19,938 nt of DNA from Caldisericia bacterium (GTDB lineage Bacteria; Caldisericota; Caldisericia; B22-G15). Shown piece after piece: positions 7,716 through 15,541 of this stretch. Positions within the stretch are counted from its first letter, which is position 1. Every line of letters begins with the position of its first letter. The notes beneath the pieces are model-generated. The model had not been told where the DNA came from and did no database searches. It saw only the letters and a program-made list of their open reading frames with translations. Both the position numbers and the translations under genes were made by a program. The stretch lies in NCBI GenBank assembly GCA_021158845.1, contig JAGGSY010000063.1, positions 1-19,938 of the forward strand. Direction: 5' to 3'.

Positions 7716-8743
7716 ATGATACCTTTTAAGTGTTCTTTAAGGAGTCTTGCCCTCAATGTATCCAATGTTTCTCCAGTTATATCCCCAAACTCTATTTTCT
7801 CATACTCCGGATTTATCCTTATAAACAGTTCATCAACCTTCTCAAGTGGTATATTTAATACATTCATTGCTGCACCAAGTCTAATCCATGATAGAAACTC
7901 AAGAGCTTCACTGAAGGTTATTCTTAATGAGTATTTTATTATACCTTTTACTCTCTCAATCTCATTTAAAATATCCACACTGGATTCTTGAAAAGCTTCT
8001 CCCCTTTCTTTCCTCTCCATATTTCCTATCTCTCTACCAATACTTTCAATGGTTTTTACTATATTTTCCTCGCTTCTTCCAAGAGTATTAATATTGGATA
8101 TCTCAAATATGCTGTCAAATACAGGCTTAACATCTAATGAAAACTTTGGTGCACTTTTTGTTATATTATCTATCTTCCCCCTTAATTTTAAGACGGGAAG
8201 GTGCATAAAGACAAAGGCTTTTAATCCTGTTCCAACATTCTTTAAAGATGCAGTAAGATAACCTATATCTTTCATATAGGCTATGTCAAGAAAGTTCTCA
8301 AGCTCATCGCATATTCTCATACCTCTATCCAGTATTTTATTTAGAGAGAGGCCACCCTGCATCAATTTTATTGTTATGTGATCCTCTCCATTAATTGTGA
8401 TGATTAAGTCACCCTCTTTTGAAATTAACAGGTATTTTGAATATGGATTATTTATAAAATCTTTTGATATTATTTGCATTTCAGTAAGAACCCTTCTTTC
8501 AATATCGCTTATCTCAATTAGATTTACTCCAAAGAGATCCAAGTCTCTTAGAAACTCTGATTTTAGGAAGGCATCCCTTATCAACTGAATAACCTTTTCT
8601 TTCTCCTCCTTTGAAGCCCTTTTTGGAAATGGAATTTTTTCAATATTTCTTGAAATTTTAATCCCACTTGCCAGTGTTGTGTCTCTTTCCTCTTCTCCCT
8701 CCCTTATCCAGAGAGGGAGTTTATCTATTAGATTTTTTAGCAT
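7712..8743 (-). CDS. mcsB: McsB-family protein arginine kinase homologue, probably catalytically inactive
   Basis: 343 aa phosphagen-kinase fold, directly after mcsA. McsB normally phosphorylates protein arginines to mark them for ClpCP. Family signatures remain (GYLTASLKNVGTGLKAFVFM, HLPVL, ISNINTLGRSEENI), but the active site is eroded. The two ATP-binding Arg of the SSRIR motif are G27 and K29. The NEEDHxR motif is NGEDHIT, keeping E120 but replacing Arg by T124. The reactive Cys is S166, and the Arg of GLRA is K175. The RGxYGEGSE loop, with another Arg and the second catalytic Glu, is missing (about seven residues shorter near 206-211). The C-terminal RDxxRA pArg-binding motif reads TLDTLRA. 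I infer a pseudokinase or scaffold. The reading frame is intact. The ATG overlaps mcsA by 23 bp; the end overlaps radA by 4 bp. Confidence 0.88.
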   Translation of the reverse strand: MLKNLIDKLPLWIREGEEERDTTLASGIKISRNIEKIPFPKRASKEEKEKVIQLIRDAFLKSEFLRDLDLFGVNLIEISDIERRVLTEMQIISKDFINNPYSKYLLISKEGDLIITINGEDHITIKLMQGGLSLNKILDRGMRICDELENFLDIAYMKDIGYLTASLKNVGTGLKAFVFMHLPVLKLRGKIDNITKSAPKFSLDVKPVFDSIFEISNINTLGRSEENIVKTIESIGREIGNMERKERGEAFQESSVDILNEIERVKGIIKYSLRITFSEALEFLSWIRLGAAMNVLNIPLEKVDELFIRINPEYEKIEFGDITGETLDTLRARLLKEHLKGII

Positions 8744-9269
8744 TATCCATAAGTTCTTTAATCTTGTCTCTTATTTTTGCAGCATCTTCGTATCTCTCCT
8801 CCTCCACTGCAACCTCAAGCTCTCTCTTTAACCTTTTAATTTCCTTTTCAATAGGAGATAACGCTACATACTTCTCTCCCTTTTTCTTTCCAACATGCTT
8901 TATGCTTCCATGTATATTCAGTAGGTATGGCTTTATCTCTTCCTTGAAAGTCCTATAACATTCAGAGCATCCAAGAAAGCCACTCTCTTTAAATTCCTCA
9001 AGGGTCAAACCACATACCGGGCATCTCTCCTTTTTCTCAACAGAGCCTGTTTTAACAACACCTCCCTGAACCAATCCTCCCTGAACCATCACTTCAAAGA
9101 GTTTCTTTACCATATTTTCATCCACAGGTATGTCCATCTCCCTAAGCATTCCAACTACACCAAGCTCCCTTGCACACTCTTCACATATATGGAGTTCTTT
9201 CTTTACTCCCCCAATATACTCAGTTATGTGAATTACAGCTTCCCTTTTTTTACAAACCTGACAAAGCAT
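8721..9269 (-). CDS. mcsA: McsA-like zinc-finger / UVR-domain protein, McsB activator
   Basis: 182 aa. Two paired CxxC zinc-binding units are visible: C3/C6 with C29/C32, and C83/C86 with C101/C104 (CPVCGLTLEEF, GCSECYRTF). A Gly-x-x-Lys-His-x-Gly-Lys segment typical of McsA follows near 121-128. A C-terminal UVR motif at about 140-175 (VEEERYEDAAKIRDKI) is the kind that contacts Clp ATPases or UvrB partners. McsA activates McsB and links it to ClpC in Firmicutes. Here all eight cysteines are kept although McsB looks dead and no clpC or ctsR adjoins. ATG start with GGAGG about 8 bp upstream, 24 bp after gltX. Confidence 0.93.
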   Translation of the reverse strand: MLCQVCKKREAVIHITEYIGGVKKELHICEECARELGVVGMLREMDIPVDENMVKKLFEVMVQGGLVQGGVVKTGSVEKKERCPVCGLTLEEFKESGFLGCSECYRTFKEEIKPYLLNIHGSIKHVGKKKGEKYVALSPIEKEIKRLKRELEVAVEEERYEDAAKIRDKIKELMDNAKKSNR

Positions 9270-9293
9270 ATTATAACCTCCAGATAAATTCTA

Positions 9294-10694
9294 TCACAGA
9301 TTCCTTTTAATTCTTTCTTTCACAGTTTCCCTTCCGAGGAGTTCTATTAATGTAAACAAAGGAGGTGAGGCAAATCTTCCGGTGAGAATATAGCGTAGAG
9401 GTTGAGCAACGACTTTTAATTTTATTCCCATCTCATCAAGTATCTCTCTTATCTTCTTCTCTATGCTATTTGCTTCAAATGGTTCAATTTTATCAATTGA
9501 ACTTAAGAATCTCTTGAGGAACAATAAAACTCTTTCATCTTCAGTTATCTCTTTTATTTTACCCTCTTCATAGATTGGTTCATTTATAAAATAGTCTACA
9601 AGATAAGGTATATCACTTAACACCTTTATGTTTCCCTGTATCTCCTTTAAAATTCTCTTTACAAACTCCACCCCTTTTTCCATAAATCTCTCTGGAATAA
9701 ACTCCTTCCCTCTATTTAATAATTCTTCTACTGAGAGGTGTCTTATGTAATAGCCATTGATCCACCTTAATTTTTCATAGTCAAAGACACTTGGTGTTCT
9801 TGATACCTTATCAATGGAAAACTCGTCAATCATTTCTGGAAGGGAGAATATTTCCTTGTTCCCCTTCAGTGAGAAACCAAGTAGAAATATGTAGTTTATA
9901 ATAGCTTCTGGCAGGAAGCCCTCCTTTTTAAACTCCTCAACAGATACAGAGCCATGCCTTTTTGATAGTTTTTCTCTGTCCTTTCCAAGTATTAAAGGTA
10001 GATGACCAAACTCGGGTGGCTTAATACCTAACGCTTCGTATATCAGAATCTGCTTATGTGTGTTTGAGAGGTGATCCTCACCTCTTATCACATGTGTTAT
10101 GCCCATTTCAAAATCATCAACAACACATGAGAAATTATAGACAGGTATTCCATCAGATCTCACTATTATGAAATCGTCAAGAACAGAGTTTATAAAATGC
10201 ATATCTCCTTTTATCAAATCCTTGAATCTTACATCACCCTCTGGAACCTTAAATCTCCATACATACTTATCTCCTCTTCTTATCCTTTCTTCCCTTTCTT
10301 CCTTTGATAGATTCCTGCACTTACCAGAGTATTTGTATGGTATTCCCTTTTTCTTTGCCTCCTCTCTTTCCCTCTCTATCTCCTCTTTTGTGCAGAAACA
10401 GGGATAAACCATGTCTTTCTCTATCAATTTCTTAAGATACCTATTATAAATATCCATTCTTTCGCTTTGAAAGAATGGACCTTCATCCCACTCTATGCCA
10501 AGCCATCTCAAACCATCTAAAATTGCATCTACAGCTTCCTTTGTTGATCTTTTTACATCTGTGTCTTCAATCCTTAATATAAATTTTCCCTTATTTTTCC
10601 TTGCAAATAGAAAGTTTATAAAGGCAGTTCTAACTCCACCTATATGAAGTAAACCTGTTGGTGAAGGTGCAAATCTTACCCTTACTTTTTCCAT
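9294..10694 (-). CDS. gltX: Glutamyl-tRNA synthetase
   Basis: 466 aa class I synthetase that attaches Glu to tRNA-Glu. The HIGH-type motif is HIGG at 17-20 within APSPTGLLHIGG, and the KMSKS-type motif is KLSKR at 242-246. The insertion between them has the Cys-x-Cys ... Cys pattern (PCFC near 98-101, GKC near 124-126). The C-terminal helical cage ends with LTGRFASPPLFTLIELLG, typical of bacterial GluRS. I cannot tell from sequence alone whether it also charges tRNA-Gln. ATG start with GGAG upstream, 13 bp inside the preceding nuclease gene. In Bacillus gltX lies downstream of ispF; here it lies upstream of mcsA. Confidence 0.97.
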   Translation of the reverse strand: MEKVRVRFAPSPTGLLHIGGVRTAFINFLFARKNKGKFILRIEDTDVKRSTKEAVDAILDGLRWLGIEWDEGPFFQSERMDIYNRYLKKLIEKDMVYPCFCTKEEIEREREEAKKKGIPYKYSGKCRNLSKEEREERIRRGDKYVWRFKVPEGDVRFKDLIKGDMHFINSVLDDFIIVRSDGIPVYNFSCVVDDFEMGITHVIRGEDHLSNTHKQILIYEALGIKPPEFGHLPLILGKDREKLSKRHGSVSVEEFKKEGFLPEAIINYIFLLGFSLKGNKEIFSLPEMIDEFSIDKVSRTPSVFDYEKLRWINGYYIRHLSVEELLNRGKEFIPERFMEKGVEFVKRILKEIQGNIKVLSDIPYLVDYFINEPIYEEGKIKEITEDERVLLFLKRFLSSIDKIEPFEANSIEKKIREILDEMGIKLKVVAQPLRYILTGRFASPPLFTLIELLGRETVKERIKRNL

Positions 10695-11407
10695 AATTCA
10701 CACTCCTTTCTGAAATCACAGAAATTACAGAATTTGTTCTCTCTCTTTGGAAAGTACCCTTCCTCTATTCCTTTATAAACCTCAAGAATAATATTCTTAC
10801 TCTCCTCTATTTTTTCTTCTGGTATATCCAGTTTTATCTTTTCCTGCGGTAATGAGAGGTAGTAAAGTGTAATATACTTTGGTTTTTTCTTAAGAATTTC
10901 TTTAGCAGCAATCTTGTATATTGACATTTGAAGGAGATTACTTTCATCAAGAAGTCCCAGTGATTTATATGCTAAACCATTTTTCCCAGTTTTATACTCC
11001 ACAATCTCATAGTCATCTCCAATCTTATCAATCCTATCAATATAACTTATCATTTCAATTCCGTTTATTTTAAATATCACCTTCTGCTCTACTGCAAAGG
11101 CTTTCTGATAGTTAAATATGTTTCTAAAGTAGTATCTTCTTAAGATCTCCTTTGCTCTTTCAAGCTCCCTTAATTCTTCTTCTTTAGATGAGTATCCCTC
11201 ACTTATCCAGTTTTTTATAAGAGATTCTATTAGAGATTCAAGGGGGGGATAAGGTGGAAGTTTATGAAATTCTGAAAGTGCAAGGTGAATACTTTTACCA
11301 AAGGAAAAATAAGGTTTTGGCTTTGTTGGAAGCTTTTTTATGTACTGGAAGTAAAATTTTAATGGACACTCAAGGTATGTCCATATCTTGGAGAAGCTAA
11401 GTCTCAT
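10682..11407 (-). CDS. Stand-alone RecB/Cas4-like PD-(D/E)XK nuclease with probable 4Fe-4S cluster
   Basis: About 241 aa. The protein begins LSFSKIWTYLECPLKF, the usual N-terminus of AddB/Cas4-type nucleases. It has GKSIH (H41), YIDRID (D124) and EYKTGK (E137, K139), the ordered His, Asp, Glu-x-Lys residues of a RecB-family active site. C14 plus C227-x2-C230-x5-C236 match the four-cysteine iron-sulfur latch of this family. No helicase or cas gene is next to it, so its partner and role are unknown; DNA end processing or repair is plausible. Start choice: ATG at 11407 lies about 10 bp after GAGG; a TTG two codons earlier (11413) is a weaker alternative. It overlaps the end of coaE by 11 bp and gltX by 13 bp. 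Confidence 0.88.
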   Translation of the reverse strand: MRLSFSKIWTYLECPLKFYFQYIKKLPTKPKPYFSFGKSIHLALSEFHKLPPYPPLESLIESLIKNWISEGYSSKEEELRELERAKEILRRYYFRNIFNYQKAFAVEQKVIFKINGIEMISYIDRIDKIGDDYEIVEYKTGKNGLAYKSLGLLDESNLLQMSIYKIAAKEILKKKPKYITLYYLSLPQEKIKLDIPEEKIEESKNIILEVYKGIEEGYFPKRENKFCNFCDFRKECELWKK

Positions 11408-11996
11408 CTTCAAGAAACCTCTTTAAAGCTTTATCAACCTGTTTTTTTGTCTCTTCCCAATCTCCAGAGTTGTCTATCACCACATCTGCCCTTTTTATCT
11501 TCTCTTCTATGGGCATCTGTGCATTGATTCTCTTTAAAGCTTCCTCTTTCGTAAAATTCTCTCTCTTCATCAGTCTTTCAAGTTGAACTTCAGGTTTTGC
11601 ATAAACCACCCAAATTTCGTGAATAAACCTGTCCCAGGATGCCTCAATTAGGATTGCGGCATCAAGCACTCCATACTTTACTTTCTTTCTCTTAAGTTCT
11701 CTTATCTTACTTTTTACAAGTTTTGTAAGAGGTGGAAGTGTGATTCTGTTCAGTTTCTCAAGGTTTTCTCTTGAGGAAAATACAATGTTTCCAAGTTTTT
11801 TTCTGTCAATTACAAAATCATCTTTGAGTATTTCCTTACCAAAAGTTCTTACGACTTTATTCTTTACCTCTTCTCTTGAGAGTACTATCTTTCCCAAGGA
11901 ATCAGCGTCAATAATTTTAAAACCATGTTCTTTTAAATAGGCACTTATCTTTGATTTACCACATGCAATATTCCCTGTGAGTCCTATCAATTTCAT
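11397..11996 (-). CDS. coaE: Dephospho-CoA kinase
   Basis: Last step of coenzyme A synthesis: ATP-dependent phosphorylation of the ribose 3'-OH of dephospho-CoA. 199 aa, typical length. P-loop GLTGNIACGKS sits at the N-terminus, followed by the conserved DADSLGKIV region, a lid segment with LMKRENFTKEEALKRINAQM, and a C-terminal VIDNSGDWEET stretch (the family's Val-Ile-x-Asn-x-Gly motif). The ATG overlaps the polA TGA as ATGA, so it is translationally coupled to polA. A polA-coaE order is common in Firmicutes (with mutM often between). No unusual residues seen. Confidence 0.96.
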   Translation of the reverse strand: MKLIGLTGNIACGKSKISAYLKEHGFKIIDADSLGKIVLSREEVKNKVVRTFGKEILKDDFVIDRKKLGNIVFSSRENLEKLNRITLPPLTKLVKSKIRELKRKKVKYGVLDAAILIEASWDRFIHEIWVVYAKPEVQLERLMKRENFTKEEALKRINAQMPIEEKIKRADVVIDNSGDWEETKKQVDKALKRFLEDET

Positions 11997-14458
11997 ATCT
12001 TACACTCCAACCAGTTTTTTCCAATTCCAGCATCTACAATAATTGGAACATCAAGGCTCAAGGTGTTCTCCGTTTCTCTTTTAACCATCTCCTTCACCTC
12101 GTTAGCCTCCTCCTCTTTAATCTCAACAAGCAATTCATCATGTATCTGTAGAACTATTCTTGATTTCTTATCCCTTAACTTTCTCCATACATTGACCATT
12201 GCTATCTTTATGATATCTGCACCTGAACCCTGTATTGGTGAATTTATAGCTATCCTCTCTCCAAGTTTTCTTGTGTTGTAATTTTTTGAGTTAAGCTCTG
12301 GAATATACCTTTTTCTTCCAAGGATTGTTTCCACATAACCATTTTTCTTTGCCTTTTCAATTGTCTCATCTATGAATTTCCTAACTCCTGAAAATCTCTC
12401 AAAGTATCTGTCAATGTATTTCTTTGCCTCACCATCAGAGATTCCGAGTTCCTTTGCAAGTCCGTGTGGGCTCATGCCATAAATTATTCCGTAATTTATT
12501 GTTTTTGCCTTTCTCCTTAAGGATTTGGTTACCTTATCTGGAGGTACACCAAAGATACTGGAGGCAGTTTCTCTGTGAATATCCTTTCCCTCCCTAAAAG
12601 CTTTTATTAGTCTTTCATCCTTAGAGAAATGGGCAAGTATTCTTAATTCAATCTGTGAGTAATCAAAAGATCCAAGGAGAAAACCGTCTTCGGCTATAAA
12701 AGATTCTCTAACCTTCTTTCCAATCTCACTTCTTATCGGTATATTTTGAAGATTAGGTTCTCTGGAAGCAAGCCTTCCTGTAGCTGTTCCTGTTTGAATA
12801 AATCTTGTGTGAATCCTATCATTCTCATCAGCAAGTTTTGGAAGAACCTCAAAATATGTTGTGAGCAATTTGTTTATCTCCCTGAATTCAAGAATTTTAT
12901 CAACCACTGGATGAAGTTCCTTTAGTTTGAATAGTGTTTCCTGATCAGTTGAGTAGCCACTCTTTGTCTTTTTAATTTTTGGAAGTCCCAACTTCTCAAA
13001 GAGAAGATAGCTCACCTGCTTTGGAGAGGCAGGATTTATTGAAAAACCAGATATATCAGAGATTTCTTTTACTATCTCAATAACCCTCTTTCTAAGTTCA
13101 TTTCTTATCTCAACAAGTTTCTTTTTATCAACTTTAATGCCAACAATTTCCATTTCTGAAAGGACATGAGATAGGGGTAGTTCCACTTCATAGAGAATCT
13201 TTGTAAGATTTTCTTCCTCTATTTTCTTCTTAAGTATTCTTCCAAGGGATAGTATTTTTGGAAGTAACTCCTCTTCCTTTTCAAAGCTTAAGCTTTCTCC
13301 CAGATATAATGGAAACAGCGAGGATAGGGAGTAGGTTTTCCTTGAGGGATTCAATAGATAAGCTGCAATTTCTGTATCAAAGACATTTCTCTTTTCATTA
13401 AAGGGAAAAAGGTATAAAAGTTCTTCTTTAAATCCATGAGTGTATGAGACTCTTGAGTTTACTATTCTATCAAAATCCATCTTTGAGCCTTTAAAAATTC
13501 CAGAATCACTATAAAAATATACTGCATCCTTTTTTACAATAAAGGATATTTCTTTATGTGATAAAAATTTTTTCTCCTCAACCTCTTTTAATGGAATTTT
13601 CTCCTTTTTTAAAGTAAACTTTTCAAGCAATGTATCAAACTCAAGCTCGGAAAATAATCTAAGAAGCCTTCTTCTATCTATCTCCCTTTTTCTTAAATCT
13701 TCAATACCAAGATTTATGGGGACATTTGTTCTGATGGTGGCTATCTCTTTAGCAGTAAGGATTTGATCTTTATACCTTTTTATCAAATCTCCAATTCTAC
13801 CCTTTGGTGGATTCTCAATGAGTTTCTCCAGGGAACCATACTTTTTCAATAAGGTTATGGCTGTCTTCTCACCAATTCCTGGAACGCCTGGAATGTTGTC
13901 TGATTTATCTCCTGTAAGAGCTTTAATTTCAGAAAGTCTTAAAGGTTCTATTCCATATTTTTTTATAAAATCCTCTCTTTTAACTTTCTCTATCTGACTT
14001 ATCCCCTTTTTTGTTAGAAGCACTTCAGAGTTATCTGTAAGTAGTTGAAGTAAATCCCTATCTCCTGTTACAATTACTGTGTAGAGGTTTTCTTTATCAG
14101 CCATCTTCTTTATGGTTCCTATTATGTCATCTCCCTCAAAACCTGGAATTTCAATAACAGATATTCCAAAGGCATCAAGAACTTGTTTTAATCTCTCCTT
14201 CTGAATTGATATATCCTCTGGTGGTTTTGGTCTCTGTGCCTTGTACTCTGGAAGTTTCTCAAGCCTAAAAATAGGTTTTCCCTTATCAAAACTTACCCCA
14301 ATGTAATCAATGCTGTTATTTTCCAGTATGTTTAGTAGTATTCTGACAAATCCATAAACTGCACCTGTTGGCTCTCCCTTTGTTGTCATTAAAGGTGGTA
14401 ATGCAAAATATGTTCTGAACAAAAGTGAACTTCCATCAATAAGATATATCCTCTTCAT
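11993..14458 (-). CDS. polA: DNA polymerase I, proofreading domain degenerate, O-helix Tyr
   Basis: About 821 aa from ATG at 14458 (MKRIYLIDGSSLLFR). The N-terminal 5' nuclease domain is intact (GDRDLLQLL, ALTGDKSDNIPGVPGIGEKT). The middle region is short and lacks the DxE motif of a 3'-5' exonuclease, as in Taq and Bacillus enzymes. The polymerase domain has motif A DYSQIELRILAHFS, motif B RRKAKTINYGIIYGMS and motif C LQIHDELLVEI. Tyr656 replaces the usual Phe (E. coli F762). A TTG at 14494 and an ATG at 14467 open the same frame further upstream, but they lie in the -35 and -10 elements of a strong promoter, and the protein family starts at MKRIYL. No Shine-Dalgarno sequence precedes the ATG. 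The end overlaps coaE by 4 bp. Confidence 0.95.
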   Translation of the reverse strand: MKRIYLIDGSSLLFRTYFALPPLMTTKGEPTGAVYGFVRILLNILENNSIDYIGVSFDKGKPIFRLEKLPEYKAQRPKPPEDISIQKERLKQVLDAFGISVIEIPGFEGDDIIGTIKKMADKENLYTVIVTGDRDLLQLLTDNSEVLLTKKGISQIEKVKREDFIKKYGIEPLRLSEIKALTGDKSDNIPGVPGIGEKTAITLLKKYGSLEKLIENPPKGRIGDLIKRYKDQILTAKEIATIRTNVPINLGIEDLRKREIDRRRLLRLFSELEFDTLLEKFTLKKEKIPLKEVEEKKFLSHKEISFIVKKDAVYFYSDSGIFKGSKMDFDRIVNSRVSYTHGFKEELLYLFPFNEKRNVFDTEIAAYLLNPSRKTYSLSSLFPLYLGESLSFEKEEELLPKILSLGRILKKKIEEENLTKILYEVELPLSHVLSEMEIVGIKVDKKKLVEIRNELRKRVIEIVKEISDISGFSINPASPKQVSYLLFEKLGLPKIKKTKSGYSTDQETLFKLKELHPVVDKILEFREINKLLTTYFEVLPKLADENDRIHTRFIQTGTATGRLASREPNLQNIPIRSEIGKKVRESFIAEDGFLLGSFDYSQIELRILAHFSKDERLIKAFREGKDIHRETASSIFGVPPDKVTKSLRRKAKTINYGIIYGMSPHGLAKELGISDGEAKKYIDRYFERFSGVRKFIDETIEKAKKNGYVETILGRKRYIPELNSKNYNTRKLGERIAINSPIQGSGADIIKIAMVNVWRKLRDKKSRIVLQIHDELLVEIKEEEANEVKEMVKRETENTLSLDVPIIVDAGIGKNWLECKI

Positions 14459-14465
14459 TTGATTC

Positions 14466-14494
14466 ATTATATTAGTTTTATCTGGTTCAGTCAA
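14466..14494 (-). promoter_or_regulatory. Near-consensus housekeeping-sigma promoter for polA (leaderless mRNA predicted)
   Basis: On the minus strand TTGACT (14494-14489), a 17-bp spacer, then perfect TATAAT (14471-14466). It lies in the largest gap of the window, between the ddl stop (14507) and the polA ATG (14458-14456). Seven bases separate the -10 box from the ATG, so transcription should begin at 14459 or 14458, giving a leader of zero or one base. The lack of a Shine-Dalgarno sequence before the ATG agrees. It would split the cluster into an upstream and a polA-led unit, though read-through remains possible. Confidence 0.75.
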
Positions 14495-14506
14495 TTAAAA
14501 AGAGGG

Positions 14507-15541
14507 TTAAATTATCTTGTTTGATTTTTTCTCCCTTATAAATTCTATGGTGTTTTTAAAGATTCTCTTCTTTTCTCTATACTCCTCTATTCCAAGATCT
14601 ATAATTTTCTCTACAAGTTCTTTGAATGAGATTCCCTTTTTCTCTGCTATTGCAGGAAACATACTCACCTTTGTAAAACCTGGAATTGTGTTAACCTCAT
14701 TTACAAAGATCTCCTTTCCCCTTGTGAACATGTCCACCCTTGCAAATCCTTTACAACCCACCACCTTATACACCTTAACAGCTATCTCTTCCGCTCTCTT
14801 ATAGGTTTCTTCATCAAGTCTTGCAGGTATAAAGAACTCAGTTAAACCCTCAGTGTACTTTGCTGTGTAATCGTAGAATTTCCTCTTTGGTAAGATCTCG
14901 GCAATTCCAAGAGAGATGGGATTTTTATTACCTATAATTGCACATTCAATCTCTTTCCCCTCCTTGTAATTATCTGTGACATACTCCTCAACAATCACTC
15001 TCTCACTGTATTTAAATGCCTCTTCTATGAACTTTCCAATTTCCTCTTTATTCTCAACTATGTTTACTCCAACACTTGATCCAAGTCTTGATGGTTTAAC
15101 TACGCAAGGATAACCTATCTCCTTCTCTATTCTTTTTACATCAACCTCATTTTTATAAAAAGAAATGAACTTCGGAGTTTTTATTCCAAGTCCTTTAAGT
15201 ATAAATTTTGTTTTCTCCTTGTCCATGGCAATGGAGGATGCATAAAAATCTGATCCTGTATAAGGAACATCATATATCTCTAAAAGTCCCTGAATACTTC
15301 CATCTTCGCCATTTGGTCCATGAAGGGCAATAAATACAATATCAAAACCATAACTTAATATTTCATCTATTCCCTTCTTCCTATCGTCAAGGAGCCACTC
15401 TCCCTTTTCATTTATGTATATTCTATGCTTATCAAATTTTTCCTCTGAGAGGGAGGAAAAGATTGCCTTTCCTGATTCTATTGAAACGAGGTGCTCTGGA
15501 GATTTCCCTCCATAGAGCACCCCAACCTTTATTCTTTTCAT
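14507..15541 (-). CDS. ddl: D-alanine--D-alanine ligase
   Basis: 344 aa ATP-grasp enzyme that joins two D-Ala for peptidoglycan precursors in the cytoplasm. N-terminal VLYGGKSPEHLVSIESGKA matches the family signature. ALHGPNGEDGSIQGLLE and PYTGSDFYASSIAMDKEKT are typical. The ATP-binding lid is VVKPSRLGSSVGV. The omega-loop FYDYTAKYTEG (Y223, Y225) indicates the D-Ala rather than the D-lactate type. The C-terminal metal site is VNEVNTIPGFTKVSMFP. A basic tail of about 20 residues at the C-terminus is a little longer than usual. The ATG directly follows the tldE stop (TAAATG), so it is coupled to the upstream genes. Its stop is 48 bp from the polA ATG, with the polA promoter in between. Confidence 0.96.
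   Translation of the reverse strand: MKRIKVGVLYGGKSPEHLVSIESGKAIFSSLSEEKFDKHRIYINEKGEWLLDDRKKGIDEILSYGFDIVFIALHGPNGEDGSIQGLLEIYDVPYTGSDFYASSIAMDKEKTKFILKGLGIKTPKFISFYKNEVDVKRIEKEIGYPCVVKPSRLGSSVGVNIVENKEEIGKFIEEAFKYSERVIVEEYVTDNYKEGKEIECAIIGNKNPISLGIAEILPKRKFYDYTAKYTEGLTEFFIPARLDEETYKRAEEIAVKVYKVVGCKGFARVDMFTRGKEIFVNEVNTIPGFTKVSMFPAIAEKKGISFKELVEKIIDLGIEEYREKKRIFKNTIEFIREKKSNKII

Noticed and set aside
9270..9300. TATAAT directly before the mcsA ATG as a possible second leaderless promoter
   Set aside because: No TTGACA-like box sits 16-18 bp upstream, the box touches the ATG so +1 would fall inside the gene, and a good GGAGG ribosome-binding site is present instead.
14459..14494. Longer polA reading frame beginning at TTG 14494
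   Set aside because: The extra 12 residues are not part of the family, no ribosome-binding site precedes the TTG, and the segment is the promoter.
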